Shown here piece after piece: positions 37,095-48,994 of a stretch of 64,000 bases of DNA (position 1 is its first letter; the number at the start of each line of letters is the position of its first letter). Source of the stretch: DATFVJ01 sp963820395 (GTDB taxonomy: Bacteria > Actinomycetota > Actinomycetes > Streptosporangiales > Streptosporangiaceae); assembly GCA_963820395.1 (NCBI GenBank), contig CAWGAE010000010.1:124001-188000 (forward strand). Direction: 5' to 3'. A program made the position numbers and the translations under genes. The notes beneath the pieces are model-generated. The model did not search any database. It saw only the letters and a list, made by a program, of their open reading frames with translations, and was not told the DNA's origin.

Positions 37095-40000
37095 CAATTG
37101 GCAATCGAGGCGCTGCCGTCTCGCCTGCCCGAACCTGGCGAACTCGTCCAAGTGCGATCCCGGCGCTGGCTTGTCGAGAGGGTCGACGATGCCGGATGGA
37201 CGCTCGCCTGTGGTGTGGCTCGCGTGTGCCGACGATGACGCGCAAGGCGAGGAGCTGCACGTCTACTGGGACTACGAGCCGGACCGTCGAATACTCGAAG
37301 AGGAGGGGTGGCAAGACCTCGCCTCCAGAGGCTTCGACGATCCTCGCTACTTCGCCGCCTTTCTCAATACGTTGCGCTGGAGCTCAGTCACCGCGACGGA
37401 TCCGAACCTATTCCAGGCGCCGTTTCGGGCGGGGATCAAGATCGATGCGTACCAGATGGAGCCGCTGCGCAAAGCTTTGCGCCTCCCGCGTGTGAATCTC
37501 TTCATCGCCGATGACACCGGACTTGGTAAGACGATCGAGGCGGGCCTGATCGCCCGCGAGCTGCTGCTGCGGAAGCGGGCAAAGACGATCGTGGTCGCCG
37601 CCCCGCCATCGGTGCTCGAGCAGTGGAAGGCCGAGCTCGACGAGCGCTTTGGCCTTTTGTTCGAGATGCTCGATCGCCAGTACGTCGCGCGAGTGCGCCG
37701 AGAGCGCGGCTTCGGCGTGAATCCGTGGCGCACGCACAGCCGTTTTCTCATCTCCCACAACCTGCTCGATCGATGCCGTGTACGCCGATCCGATGCGGGA
37801 GTGGCTCGGCCCGCTGCTGCCGGGAAGCCTCCTGATCCTCGATGAAGCGCACCATGCTGCGCCGTCGAGCGGCGGCCGGTACGGGATCGAGACGAAGTTC
37901 ACTCGCGCCGTCCGTGATCTCGGTGGCCGGTTTGAGCACCGGCTGTTCCTATCGGCCACGCCACATAACGGGCATTCGAACAGCTTCTCGACCTTGCTTG
38001 AGCTACTCGATCCATACCGATTCACGCGAGGGGTCCCAGTCCGCGGCCGCAAATCACTCGAGGAGGTGATGGTCCGCCGGATCAAGGAGGACATCCGTGA
38101 AGTGCAGGGCGGCTTCCCGAGACGCGAGGTTGTGCGTCTCGAGGTCGACGGGCTCCCGCCGGACGCGCCCGAGCTCGTTCTCTCGCGCTTGCTCGATGAG
38201 TACCGCGCAGTACGCGAGGAGCGTTTCTCAGGCACCTCGACCCGTACTCAGGCGTCGGCCGCGCTCCTCGTTGTGGGTCTGCAGCAGCGTCTTCTCTCCT
38301 CCATCGAGGCGTTCGCGCAGAGTCTCAAGGTGCACCAACGCACGGTTGAGCGGCAGCGACGATCCGCTGCCGAGATAGCCCCGGCGAGGGCGCTGAGTGA
38401 CGCGCAGCTGCTGCTCGCATCACCTGGCTCCGACGATGAGCACGGAACGTCAAGCGACGAGGAGCTGAGTGCAGATGAGGCGGCTCGGATCGAGGCGGTC
38501 ACCGAGGCAACCGAGTCCGTGCATCCTGGCGACGAGGCGCATCGAATGATCTCGCGGCGGGAGCAGGAGCTTCTGGCAGAGATGGAGGAGGTTGCCGAAC
38601 GCTCTCGCCGTGTGCCGGATTACAAGACGCTGCGCCTCATTGACTGGATCCGCGAGAATCTGTGCCCGGGCTCTGCCACCGTTTGGTCAGCGCGCTGCCG
38701 GAGCGGCGGCGGTGTGGGAGCCGCGCAGGGTGTTGATCTTTACGGAAAGCCGGGAGGGCACCAAGCGGTACCTCCGGTCGATTCTTGAGCAGGCGATCGC
38801 GGAAACGGAGCGCGCGGACGAGAGAATCGAAGTAATCACCGGCCTGACAAGCGGGGCCGTTCGTATGGAGATTCAACGTCGCTTCAACACCGATCCGACG
38901 AAGGATCCGCTACGGATACTCATCGCGACCGACGCCGCACGTGAGGGTCTCAACTTCCAAGCGCACTGCTCCGACCTATTCCACTTCGACCTACCGTGGA
39001 ACCCGGGGAGAATCGAACAGCGCAACGGGCGAATCGACCGCAAGCTGCAGCCGGCGAACGAGGTCCGCTGCCACTACTTCGTGCTTCCGCAGCGCGCAGA
39101 AGATCGCGTACTCGACGTACTCGTGCGCAAGACCGAGACGATCAGGCGGGAGCTGGGCAGCCTGTCAAAGGTGATCGACGATGAGATCGAACACCGTCTG
39201 AACCGTGGCATCAGGCATCGGGACACAGAGATACTCGCCGCGCAGATCGAGCGGGCCGACCTTGATGCCGACCGCAAGAGAGTCACCGATGAAGAACTCG
39301 AGCAGGCGCGTGAGCGGCAGCAGGAGCTGCGCGATCAGATCGATCGCTGTCGGAGCTTGCTCGAGCGCTCACGTACGTGGGTGGGATTCCAGCCCGAGCC
39401 GTTTCGTAATGCGCTGTCATGCTCGCTCGAACTGCTCGGCGCAGATCCGCTTGAGACGACCACGGACGAAACCGGAAGGCCGGTATGGCGGTTTCCGTCG
39501 CTTGATCGGCGAGCAGCAAGCGACCCGAGCTGGGCGGCGACGCTCGACACGCTGCGCGCGCCGCGCCCGAGCGGGCAGAAGGTCACCGATTGGCGGCGGG
39601 AGGCACCGATCCGTCCCATCGTGTTCGAAGACGAAGGGGTGATCACCGAGGAGACGGTTCACCTGCACCTCGAGCAGCGCGTCGCCCAGCGGCTTCTTGC
39701 ACGATTTCGCGCGCAGGGTTTCATCTACAACGACATCTCGCGCGCCTGCCTGATTCAGGTGTCGGACTCCATCCCCCGCGTCATCCTGCTCGGCCGTGTA
39801 TCGCTCTACGGGCGCGGCGCCGAGCGCCTCCACGAGGAGTTGGTCGCAGTCGCCGCGCGTTGGAGTCGAGCCGGATCGTCGAGAGAGTCCACTGCAGGCA
39901 TACGCGCGCGAGGCCGAGCGGCGTAGCCTCGGGCTGCTCGACGACTCGCTCGGCCACGGCGCTCACCAGCCCGCTGATGCCATTGCCCACCGGCTGCTGG

Positions 40001-40380
40001 AATCGAGTGCCCCGGATGTTGCCGAGCTTCTTCCTCAGCTCGAGCGCCGGGCAGAAGAACTCTCTGCCGAGGCGGCCGAGAAGCTGCGCGAGCGGGGGCG
40101 TCGAGAAAGTGCGTTGCTGCACGAGACGCTCGTGAGCCAGCGGGCCCGCGTGCACGAGGAGCTCAGGCGCCATACGCGGGGCTTCCAGCAACTCACGCTC
40201 GGGTTCGACGAGGATGAGCGCCGCCAGATGGAGACCAACATACGCTCCTGGGATCGGCGGCTGGCGCAATTTGACCGTGAGCTCGAGTCAGAACCCGGTC
40301 GCATCGCCGACTTCTACGAGGTCCGGGCGACGCGCACCGAGCCGGTTGGGCTCGTGTACCTGTGGCCGGACACGAATTGA
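37095..40380 (+). pseudogene. drmD: DISARM SNF2-type helicase DrmD, about four frameshifts
   Basis: SF2/SNF2 ATPase of class 1 DISARM. In order: N-terminus PEPGELVQVRSRRWLVERV; after a slip near 37190, ADDDAQGEELHVYWDYEP; IADDTGLGKTIEAGLIAREL (motif I) and TIVVAAPPSVLEQW; after a slip near 37770, SLLILDEAHHAAP (motif II) and LFLSATPHNGHSNSF (motif III); after a slip near 38690, VLIFTESREGTKRYL, ATDAAREGLNFQAHC and WNPGRIEQRNGRIDR (motifs V/VI); after a slip near 39870, the helical C-terminal part ending VYLWPDTN. Joined length is about 1,090 residues, normal for DrmD. The start is unclear: only TTG 37098 is in frame and no ribosome site fits. Coding matches are otherwise very clear. Confidence 0.88.
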
Positions 40381-40384
40381 TGCC

Positions 40385-43300
40385 ATGAAGACTCGTCCGG
40401 ATCCCAACATCGCTGCGCACCTCGAGTGGCTCGGCTTCGTGCAGCCGACCGGCCTCGTCTTCTCCGCGCCCGCGCTGGTCCGCGGCGGAGCGATCCTTGA
40501 TCGTCGTGACGCGGCCGGTCAGCGACTACTCTCGGAGTGCGTCGACGAGCGCGCCCTCGGGCGCGAGCGCGAGCCCGAGCCGGTCATCGACGACTTCGAG
40601 GTCTTCGCCCGCCGCGTGCTCGGCTGGAGCTTCTCCCCGAAGGGGTACGCGGGCATTGGCGGGGCGGCAATTCCGTCTGAGCTCGAGGTGGCTATTCCGG
40701 AGCAGGGCGAGATCCTGCATCCCGATCTCGCGGTCCGCGAGCGTGACCCGCAGGATGGAGCGTCGCAATGGCAGCTCCTGATCCGTCTGCTTGAGATCGG
40801 CGAGGCCTTCGACGTCGCTGCTCACAGCCAGATGGAGCGGCTACTGCGCGAGACGGGAGTACCAGCCGGTCTGCTCTTCAACGGCCGGGCGCTACGGTTG
40901 ATCTCCGCTCCGCGAGGGGAGAGCTCGGGCTGGCTCGACTTCCGCATCGCCGAGATGGTGCAGAGCGCCGGTCGGCCGATCTGCACGGCCATGCGGTTGC
41001 TCCTCAGCGAATCGCGCCTGCTGACTCTCCCGCGCATGCAGCGCCTGGCTGCGCTGCTTCAGTCGAGCCGCGCCTTCCAGAACGAGGTGTCAGAGGAGCT
41101 CGCCGAGCAGGTGCTCCATGCGTTGTACGAGCTCTTGCGGGGCTTCCAGGCAGCGCACGACGCGTCGGGCGGGGAGCTGCTGCGCGGACCTTTTGCTGAT
41201 CGTCCCGATGACGTCTATCAAGCGCTCCTCACGATGATCCTCCGGCTGGTGTTCCTGCTGTACGCCGAGGAGCGCGACATGCTCCCTGACGACGAGACGT
41301 TCGTGCGCTACTACTCGCTCGCTGGGTTGTACGAGCGGCTGCGTGAGGACGACGCCCGCTACCCCGACACGATGGCCCAGCGGTATGGCGCGTGGCCGCA
41401 GCTCATCACCTTGTTCCGCATGGTTCACGACGGCGCTCGCGGTGGGCAACTGCACATGCCGCCGCATCATGGCGCTCTGTTTGACCCCGACAGGTTCCCG
41501 TTTCTCGAGGGCCGTGCCGGTACCGGCGCTCGGCATATCCACGAGCGGATCGAGCCGCCGCTCGTGCCGGACAGCACCGTCTTCCATGCGCTTGACAAGC
41601 TGCTCGTGCTTGGCGGCGAGCGGATCTCCTACCGGGCGCTCGACGTTGAGCAGATCGGCTCCGTGTACGAGACGATGATGGGCTTCCGGCTCGAGCTCGC
41701 AACCGGGCGGTCGGTAGCGGTCAGGGCCGAAAGTCGCAACGGCGCACCGACGACGGTCGATGTTGACGAGCTGTTCGCGCAAGGGCCCAGTAAGCGCGCG
41801 ACGTGGCTGGCCGACCACGCCCATCGCAAGCTGACCGCGAAGCTCACTGCTGCGGTCAAGGCGGCAGAGACGATCGAGGATCTGCACGCTGCGCTCGCAC
41901 CGATAATTGACACCGCGGCGACACCGGACATGGTGCCTGCCGGGGCGATGGTGCTCCAGCCGAGCGAAGAGCGCCGTAAGACGGGCTCGCACTACACCCC
42001 GCGGTCGCTCACCGAGCCAATCGTTCGCACCACGCTCGAGCCGGTGCTCGCCGGGTTGCGCGGCGAGGACGGACGTCCGCCGCGACCTGAGCAGATCCTC
42101 AAGCTCAAGGTCTGCGATCCAGCGATGGGCTCAGGCGCGTTCCTCGTCGAAGCGTGCCGACAACTCGGCGACGTGTTGGTGGAGGGGTGGAACGTTTACG
42201 GCGCCCGTCCCGAGATCCCGAGCGACGAGGACGAGGTGACCTTTGCCCGGCGGGTCGTCGCGCAGCGCTGCCTGTACGGCGTCGATCGCAATGCCGTCGC
42301 GGTCGACCTCGCGAAGATGTCGCTCTGGCTCGCGACGCTCGCACGCGAGCATGCGCTCACCTTCCTCGACCATGCGCTACGCCACGGGGATTCGCTCGTC
42401 GGGCTATCACGTCGCCAGATCGACGCCTTCCACTGGAAGTCCTCGGGTCGCGGGTTCGAAGCGATCCGTATCGGACAGCACCTCGCGAAGGTGACCGAAT
42501 TGCGTCGCCAGATCCGCGATGCCGACGACGGCACATCCGACGTCGTGCTGCGCGATCTCTGGGACGAAGCGCAGTCGGAACTTGCGCAGGTGCGGTTGTT
42601 CGGCGACCTCCCAGTCGCGGCCTTCTTCTCAGGGGCCAAAAGCCGCGAGCGGGAGAACAAGCGGTTGGCGTTTGCACAAGCAGTAGAGGACGGTAACGCC
42701 GAGCACTTCCGCGGGCTCCTCGAAGAGCTGCGCGAGGCTCAGCCGCCGGTAGTGCCGTTCCATTGGCAGGTCGAGCTGCCCGAGGTGTTCGACCGGGACC
42801 GGCCTGGATTCGACGCGATCGTCGGGAATCCTCCCTTCGGCGGGAAGAACACGATCGCGAGCGCAAATCCAGAGCACTACCAAGACTGGTTGAAGGAGCT
42901 GCACGAGGAAAGCCACGGCAACGCCGACTGGGTGGCACACTTCTATAGGCGCTCGTTCGACTTGTTGCGAAGAAATGGCGCATTCGGTCTTATCGCGACA
43001 AACACGATCGGGCAGGGCGACACGCGTTCAACCGGACTCCGCTGGATCTGCACCCATGACGGCGCGATTTACAACGCTCATAAGCGTTTCAAATGGCCGG
43101 GGCGGGCGGCGGTGGTGGTCAGTGTCGTGCACGTCGTGAAAGGCACTTGGACCGGGGTTCGGTTGCTCGACGAGCGTTCGGTTGACGTTATCACTGCTTA
43201 CCTCTTCCACGCCGGAAGCAACGAAGATCCGGCGCAGCTCGCCGCTAACGCTGGCAAGAGCTTCATCGGCAGCTATGTGCTCGGCATGGGCTTCACTTTC

Positions 43301-44311
43301 GACGACACGGGCAATAAAGATGTCGCCACCCCGATTGCCGAGATGGAGCGGCTCATCGATGAGAACTCACGAAATGTTGACGTGATCTTCCCATACATCG
43401 GCGGCGAAGAGGTCAACGACACCCCGATGCAGGAGCACCACCGGTATGTAATCAACTTCGGTACGCGGGATGAGGAAGAGTGCCGAGCGCGGTGGCCGGA
43501 GCTGATGGCGATCGTGGAGGAGAAGGTGAGGCCGCAGCGGCTCGCTGACAACCGTGCGAGCTACAGACGTTACTGGTGGCAGTTCGCCGAGAAGCGGTCT
43601 GAGTTGCAGGATGCGATTGCTGGGCTTGGCAGGGTGCTGGTCACGAACTGTGCTGCAACACCTCATCTCGCCCTCGTGTTTCAACCGGCCGACATCGTGT
43701 TCAGCCATAAGCTCGTCGTGTTTCCATTCGAAACGTTGAGCCCGTTCGCTGTTCTGCAGTCTCGCGTTCACGAGGTATGGGCACGCTTCTTCAGCGGCAC
43801 GCTCAAGGACGATCTTCAGTACGCCCCGTCTGACTGCTTCGAAACGTTCCCGTTCCCGGAAGCCTGGGATTCGGCCCCGATCCTCGAGGCCGCTGGCAGG
43901 GCGTACTACGAACACCGCGCGGCGCTGACGGTTAGAAACAACGAGGGGCTGACCAGGACGTACAACCGATTCCACGACCCGTACGAGCGTGACCCCGGAA
44001 TCGAGCGCTTGCGCGAGTTGCACTCGGAAATGGACCGGGCGGTGTTGGCGGCGTACGGCTGGAGCGACATTCCGACTGAGTGCGAGTTCCTGCTCGACTA
44101 CGAGATTGACGAGGAGGAGTGGGGGAAGAAGCGGAAGCCGTACCGTTACCGGTGGCCTGATGATGTTCGCGATGAGGTGCTCGCGCGTCTCCTTGCGCTC
44201 AATGGAGAGCGAGCGGCCGCGGATCAGCGGACTGGTGCTGCAGGCGCAAGACGGGGTAGCCGTGCCAAGCGGTTGATAACGGCGTCCGCGCAGATGGAGG
44301 CGATGTTTTAG
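40385..44311 (+). CDS. drmMI: DISARM adenine-specific DNA methyltransferase DrmMI
   Basis: 1,308 residues from ATG 40385, four bases after drmD. Class I N6-adenine methylase of the large Eco57I/Type IIG-like kind: an N-terminal helical region resembling the specificity/nuclease-like part, HYTPRSLTEPIVRTTLEPVL, SAM motif I VCDPAMGSGAFLVEACRQLG at residue about 577, and catalytic NPPFGG at about 815, then a target-recognition region and TFPFPEAWD near the C-terminus. In DISARM it marks host DNA so that self is spared. The gene is fully open, unlike drmD and drmA, as expected if loss of the restriction parts is tolerated and modification is kept. It ends TAG directly followed by the drmA ATG. 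Confidence 0.92.
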   Translation: MKTRPDPNIAAHLEWLGFVQPTGLVFSAPALVRGGAILDRRDAAGQRLLSECVDERALGREREPEPVIDDFEVFARRVLGWSFSPKGYAGIGGAAIPSELEVAIPEQGEILHPDLAVRERDPQDGASQWQLLIRLLEIGEAFDVAAHSQMERLLRETGVPAGLLFNGRALRLISAPRGESSGWLDFRIAEMVQSAGRPICTAMRLLLSESRLLTLPRMQRLAALLQSSRAFQNEVSEELAEQVLHALYELLRGFQAAHDASGGELLRGPFADRPDDVYQALLTMILRLVFLLYAEERDMLPDDETFVRYYSLAGLYERLREDDARYPDTMAQRYGAWPQLITLFRMVHDGARGGQLHMPPHHGALFDPDRFPFLEGRAGTGARHIHERIEPPLVPDSTVFHALDKLLVLGGERISYRALDVEQIGSVYETMMGFRLELATGRSVAVRAESRNGAPTTVDVDELFAQGPSKRATWLADHAHRKLTAKLTAAVKAAETIEDLHAALAPIIDTAATPDMVPAGAMVLQPSEERRKTGSHYTPRSLTEPIVRTTLEPVLAGLRGEDGRPPRPEQILKLKVCDPAMGSGAFLVEACRQLGDVLVEGWNVYGARPEIPSDEDEVTFARRVVAQRCLYGVDRNAVAVDLAKMSLWLATLAREHALTFLDHALRHGDSLVGLSRRQIDAFHWKSSGRGFEAIRIGQHLAKVTELRRQIRDADDGTSDVVLRDLWDEAQSELAQVRLFGDLPVAAFFSGAKSRERENKRLAFAQAVEDGNAEHFRGLLEELREAQPPVVPFHWQVELPEVFDRDRPGFDAIVGNPPFGGKNTIASANPEHYQDWLKELHEESHGNADWVAHFYRRSFDLLRRNGAFGLIATNTIGQGDTRSTGLRWICTHDGAIYNAHKRFKWPGRAAVVVSVVHVVKGTWTGVRLLDERSVDVITAYLFHAGSNEDPAQLAANAGKSFIGSYVLGMGFTFDDTGNKDVATPIAEMERLIDENSRNVDVIFPYIGGEEVNDTPMQEHHRYVINFGTRDEEECRARWPELMAIVEEKVRPQRLADNRASYRRYWWQFAEKRSELQDAIAGLGRVLVTNCAATPHLALVFQPADIVFSHKLVVFPFETLSPFAVLQSRVHEVWARFFSGTLKDDLQYAPSDCFETFPFPEAWDSAPILEAAGRAYYEHRAALTVRNNEGLTRTYNRFHDPYERDPGIERLRELHSEMDRAVLAAYGWSDIPTECEFLLDYEIDEEEWGKKRKPYRYRWPDDVRDEVLARLLALNGERAAADQRTGAAGARRGSRAKRLITASAQMEAMF

Positions 44312-44686
44312 ATGGAGGTAGCCACTGCAGCCGCGTCGGCAAACGCGCTCGAGGTGCGCGACCGGCTCACCGAGGCGCTCGAGCTCGACCTCGTCGGGCC
44401 CTGGCCAAGCCACGAGTTGGAGAACGAGAAACTCCCCGGTTGGGTGAGGCCGTCGAATTGGTACCTGACGGGCTTTTTGATTCCGCGTGATGCGCCCGAC
44501 GATGAGAGCGCTGATGATGATGCCGACGAGGACATCGACGCGGTGCCGGAGAGCGAGGGGCTGCCGGAAGAGAACGCCGAGGAGCGCTCCTCTGGGAAGA
44601 GGGGCTTCTTCCCGTCGTCGTGCGGGGTCAGCACGCTCGTCGCCCCCGAGGCGCTTTCACTGAAGGTCCGCGAGTATTCGGAAGTC
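44312..44686 (+). pseudogene. drmA: DISARM helicase DrmA, piece 1 (N-terminus)
   Basis: ATG 44312 immediately follows the drmMI stop, with GGAGG at 44296-44300. It encodes VRDRLTEALELDLVGPWPSH, SNWYLTGFLIPRDAPDDESA and GFFPSSCGVSTLVAPEALSL, the DrmA N-terminal region. Homology ends at about 44686 where an IS66 element begins; the frame then reads out to a stop at 44725. The next native codons (RWGDYEYERG) appear at about 46658. Confidence 0.88.
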
Positions 44687-44707
44687 GTGTGGCGGGGGCT
44701 GGGTGGG

Positions 44708-44811
44708 CCAATGGCCTTGCGTTAGGGACCGAACCGAACCGATCTCGGCCCATCAGGTTGCAGTTTCTGCAGGCCGCAGGCTTGCGGCACGGCTTAACGC
44801 AAGGCCATTGG
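44708..44811. repeat. 17-bp perfect inverted repeat near the IS66 left end
   Basis: CCAATGGCCTTGCGTTA at 44708-44724 is the exact reverse complement of 44795-44811, with a 70-base loop. It may be an IS end sequence present twice or a strong hairpin protecting the transposase gene from outside reading; the drmA frame runs through its left arm. Confidence 0.7.
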
Positions 44812-44872
44812 CTGGGCGGGCTGTCGTGCGACACGGTGGGCGTGGTGCGTGATTTGCAGCTAGTGATGGTGT

Positions 44873-46641
44873 TTGCTGTGCGGCGTGGCGGTTGCGGCAG
44901 GTGTTGTCCTGGATCTGGCGGATGCTGAGGCGTCGCCTGAGGATGTGCTGGCTGCGGCGCTGGAGGCGAACCAGGATCTGGCGCGGCTGGCGGGTAATCT
45001 GCGCGAGGAGAACGCCGGCTTCGGGAGGAGAACGCGGAGCAGGCGGCTGAGTTGGACCGGTTGCGCGCTTACCTGGCGGTTTTACAGCGGATGGTGTTCG
45101 GGAGGTCGTCGGAGCGGGCGAGGCCGGGGCCTGCTGGCCGTGAGGATGAGGCCGGCGGTGACGGGGAGCGGGGCCGGGCCGGCGGCAAGGGCGGCAGGCG
45201 CGGCCCGGGGGCCCGGGCGGGGCGGCGGGATTACTCGCATCTGCCCGGTTCAAGGCGGTCTGGGACTTTCCCGGGGGCGGGTCTGCTGCCCGGAGTGCGG
45301 GGCGCCGTTCACGCTGCTGGGCGATCATGTCGCGAGCAGCTGGACTGGCTGGTGATCGTGCGGGTGCGGGCGGACTGCCGGGCCGGTACCGGCGGGCCTG
45401 CGATTGCCGGGTCCCGGCGACGGTGACGGCGCCCGGCCCGCCGAAGGCGATCGGCAAGGGCCTTTTCTCTAACGCGTTCATCGCGATGCTCTTCGTGGAG
45501 CGGTTCGTGGCGGGGCGGAGCATGAACTCCCTGGTCGCTGGCCTGGGCAGGCAGGGCGCGGACATTGCCGGCCACGCTGGCGGGGACGTGCGCGCAGGCC
45601 GGGACGCTGCTGGCCCCGCTGGAGGAGGCGATCACCGCGCGGTCGCGGGACTCGTGGCACCTGCACGCCGACGAGACGACCTGGCGGGTCTTCGCCCCGC
45701 GCGAGGGAGACGGCCCGGCGAGATGGTGGCTGTGGGTCTTCATCGGCCCGGACACCGTCTGCTTCGTGATGGACCCGACGAGGTCCGGGGCGGTGCTGGC
45801 CCGCCACGCCGGCATCGACGAGGACACCGGCCAGCTCACCGGGGACGGGGACGGGCCGAGGCGGCTGGTCATCTCCAGCGACTTCTACACCGTGTACCAG
45901 TCAGCAGGCAAGAAGGCGGACGGGCTGGTGAACCTGTACTGCTGGGCCCACGTCCGCCGGCATTTCGTGCGCGCCGGGGACGCGAATCCCGCCCAGCTGA
46001 AGTACTGGACGCAGGCGTGGCTGGAGCGGATCAGGGACCTGTATGCCACCCACGATGAGCTCATGGCCGCCTGGAGCAGCGCGGCCGCCCCCGCGCCGCG
46101 GGAGAAGGCAGCGGCCGCTGCCCGGCTGGACGAGGCGTACACGGCCTGGGATAAGGCAATCGGCGTGATCGATGAGGCCCGGGCGAAGCAGATGACCGCC
46201 CCCGGCTTGCAGCAGCCGGCGAAGAAGGCGCTGGCCACCCTGGACCGCGAATGGGACGGCCTGATCGCGCACCGGGACTACCCGATGATCAGCCTGGATA
46301 ACAACGCCGCCGAGCGGGCGATCCGCTTGCCCGTAGTGACCAGGAGAAACGCCGGCGGGTCCCGGAACGAGGACTCCGCCCGGCTCGCCGCCACGGCCTG
46401 GACCGTCACCGCCACCGCCCAGATGGCCGGCCTGAACGTCCTGACCTATCTCACCGCTTACTTCGACGCCTGCGGACGCAACGGCCGCAAGCCCCCGCCA
46501 GGCCCGGGCCTCGAACGGTTCCTGCCCTGGAAGGCCAGCCCTGAAGACCTCCAGGCCTGGGCACAGCGGCCGTCCCGGCTGACCTCCCACGATCTCGCCC
46601 GCCACGGCGCCGTCGGCCCCCGCGACGGCACGCCGACGTAG
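44873..46641 (+). pseudogene. IS66 transposase (TnpC), several frameshifts
   Basis: Reads in order, across frames: LEANQDLARLAGNLREENA; ELDRLRAYLAVLQRMVFGRS (N-terminal coiled coil and IS66 motif); CCPECGAPF zinc knuckle; SNAFIAMLFVERFVAGRSMN; SWHLHADETTWRVFAP (first catalytic Asp); VISSDFYTVYQ; NLYCWAHVRRHFVRAG; PMISLDNNAAERAIRLPVV (Glu region). At least four frame changes occur before 45565; the catalytic C-terminal part (45565-46641) is one open frame. It cannot be active without help. Confidence 0.85.
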
Positions 46642-46656
46642 CATGCGCCAAGATGA

Positions 46657-48990
46657 ATGCGCTGGGGCGATTACGAGTACGAGCGGGGTGAACAGGAGGC
46701 AGAGGAGGACGGAGGCGACGGTCAGCGGAAGGTGCCCGTGTGGCGGCGAATCCCACGCGAGCGTCCGCTCCCCGAGATTCCGCTTGGCTCCGGTTCGGAA
46801 TCCCCAGCCGTTATCCCTGTGCGCGACTCTGGCGGGCTCGAGCTGCACGTGCTGGAGCGTGCTGTCGCGAGCGGGAGACTTGACGGGCAAATCCCGCCGG
46901 GAACCCGGTCCGTTTCGCTGTTCCTGGTCAACAACCGCAAGCCGCTGAGCGACCGACCCGATGGCGCCTACGTCTTTCAGCCTGAGCTCGAGGTCAGTTG
47001 CGACGTGCCCTTCGTCCCGCGTCCCGACCTGCGCGGTGCGCACGCGGACGATTGGGACGACAGGGTCTCAGACCTCCACTACGCGGAGAGTCCGGAGTAC
47101 GCCACGGGGCACGGAATCGCGGCCGACTGGGAGCTTCATGAGGGCAGGTGCGTTGTGCTTCGCACCCGCTGGATTCCGACCGCCCAGGTCGAGGCGACGG
47201 TTGCGCCCGGCATTGATGACGTCGTTCTCGAAATGGACAAGCTCGGCATGCTCCCAGACGCCGACGCGTCTGCTGCTGCGCTCCTGCCGCTTGCCGCGCA
47301 GTACCGCGCCTGGATTGCACAACGTCGCAGTGAGATCGGAGCGCTGTCTCCCCGTCGACGCGAGACCGCCGAGGAGTTGCTGCGGCTGGCCGGGATCGCC
47401 GCCGACCGGATCGAGCGCGGGATCGCTGTACTGCAGGACGACCCAGACGCGCTCGATGCCTTTCGGGTCGCCAATCGCGCAGTGAGCATGGCGTTGCGGC
47501 GCAGGCTGCCGGTCAATACGCCGGAGTGGCGGCCGTTCCAGCTCGCGTTCATCCTCCTCAATCTGCCGAGCGTTGCGAACGCCGACGATGCGCACCGCGA
47601 GACCGTCGATCTCTTGTACTTCCCGACAGGCGGCGGCAAGACCGAGGCATACCTCGGGCTGTCGGCCTTCGCGATCGTGCTGCGGCGGCGGCGGCGCACT
47701 GCCGATGAGGGCCGCGCGGGCGCGGGAGTGTGCGTCGTGATGAGGTACACGCTGAGGCTGCTGACACTCGATCAGCTGTCGCGCGCGGCGGGTCTCCTGT
47801 GTGCTCTCGAGCTCGAGCGCGATGCCGCGCCGGAGCGTTACGGCACATGGCCGTTCGAGATCGGGCTGTGGGTGGGGAAGGCAGCGACGCCGAACGTGAT
47901 GGGACGCAAAGGTGACGGCCGCCAGGACACTGCTCGAATCAAGGTCCACCAATTCAAGGGCGATCCTCACAGCAAGCCGTCTCCAATCCCCCTCGAGGAC
48001 TGTCCCTGGTGCGGCGAACGCTTCAAGCCGGAGTCGTTCACGCTGCTGCCTGATGACGATGCGCCGCGTGAGCTGCGGATCGTGTGCACCAACCTCGACT
48101 GCGACTTCAACGGCGATCGTCCCCTCCCGATCCTTGCTGTCGACGAGCCGATCTATTGGCGTCTGCCGGCGTTCCTCGTCGCGACCGTCGACAAGTTCGC
48201 CACGCTCCCGTGGGTTGGTGCCTCGGGCGCCCTCCTCGGCGGCACGGACAGGTATGACAGCCACGGCTTCTACGCCGCGGCGGAACCCAGGCAGGGCAAG
48301 CCGCTCAGCGCGGCCCTGCCGCCGCCCGATCTCATCATCCAGGATGAACTTCACCTGATCTCCGGTCCGCTCGGAACAATGGCGGGCCTGTACGAGACGG
48401 CGATCGACGGGCTCTGTGTGCGCGGTCTCGACGAGGGCGCGGCCGGACCGAAGGTCGTCGCCTCGACGGCGACAGTGAGACGCGCGCAGGACCAGATCCA
48501 GGCGCTGTTCGGCCGCTCGCTAACACAAATCTTCCCGCCGCCGGGCCCTGACCGGCGCGACTCGTTCTTCGCTCGCACGGTGCCCGCCACCGACGCTCCG
48601 GCGCGTCGCTACGTCGGTGTCGCCGCCCAGGGCCGCAACCCCAAGGTCGTGATGCGCAAGGTCTGGCTGGCGCTGATGGGTGCCGCCGAGCGGGCATACC
48701 GTGACGCCGGCGGCCACGACAACGTCAAGAACCCCGCCGACCCGTACATGACCATCCTCGGGTACTTCAACAGCCTGCGTGAGCTGGGCGGCGCCCGACG
48801 GATCTTGGAGGAGGAGGTCCGCAACACGGTTCGCAGCTATGGTGAGCGCCGCCGTATTGGTGAGCAACGCGGGCTCTTCCATGACCGCAGGACGTTTTCC
48901 GAGGTGGTCGAGCTCACATCGCGAGAGCCAACGAACAAGGTTGCAGAAGCGCGGCGCCGCCTGGGCCAGACCTTCGTAGCTAATCAGCAA
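46657..48990 (+). pseudogene. drmA: DISARM helicase DrmA, piece 2 (helicase core)
   Basis: A long open frame continuing drmA after the first IS66. Native sequence resumes at RWGDYEYERGEQ and includes Walker A LLYFPTGGGKTEAYLG (about 47620), VVMRYTLRLLTLDQLSRAAG, a zinc-like CPWCGERF...CTNLDC pair, VATVDKFATLPW, DEAH-like LIIQDELHLISGPLGTMAG (about 48340) and VVASTATVRRA. It stops being DrmA after NKVAEARRRLGQTF (about 48985) where the second IS66 begins, just before helicase motifs IV-VI. No frameshift in this piece. Confidence 0.9.
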
Positions 48991-48994
48991 GCGT

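Larger units (their letters stand above)
44690..46655 (+). mobile_element. IS66-family element inserted in drmA (first copy)
   Basis: About 1.97 kb separating two halves of one drmA domain. The left part (44690-44870) holds a 17-bp inverted repeat; the rest is a decayed IS66 transposase. Exact ends and an 8-bp target duplication could not be identified by eye, so limits are set by where drmA homology stops and resumes. Confidence 0.75.

Noticed and set aside
37095..40380. Programmed frameshifting in drmD
   Set aside because: There are four breaks in both directions, no slippery heptamers were seen, and the family is encoded in one frame elsewhere.
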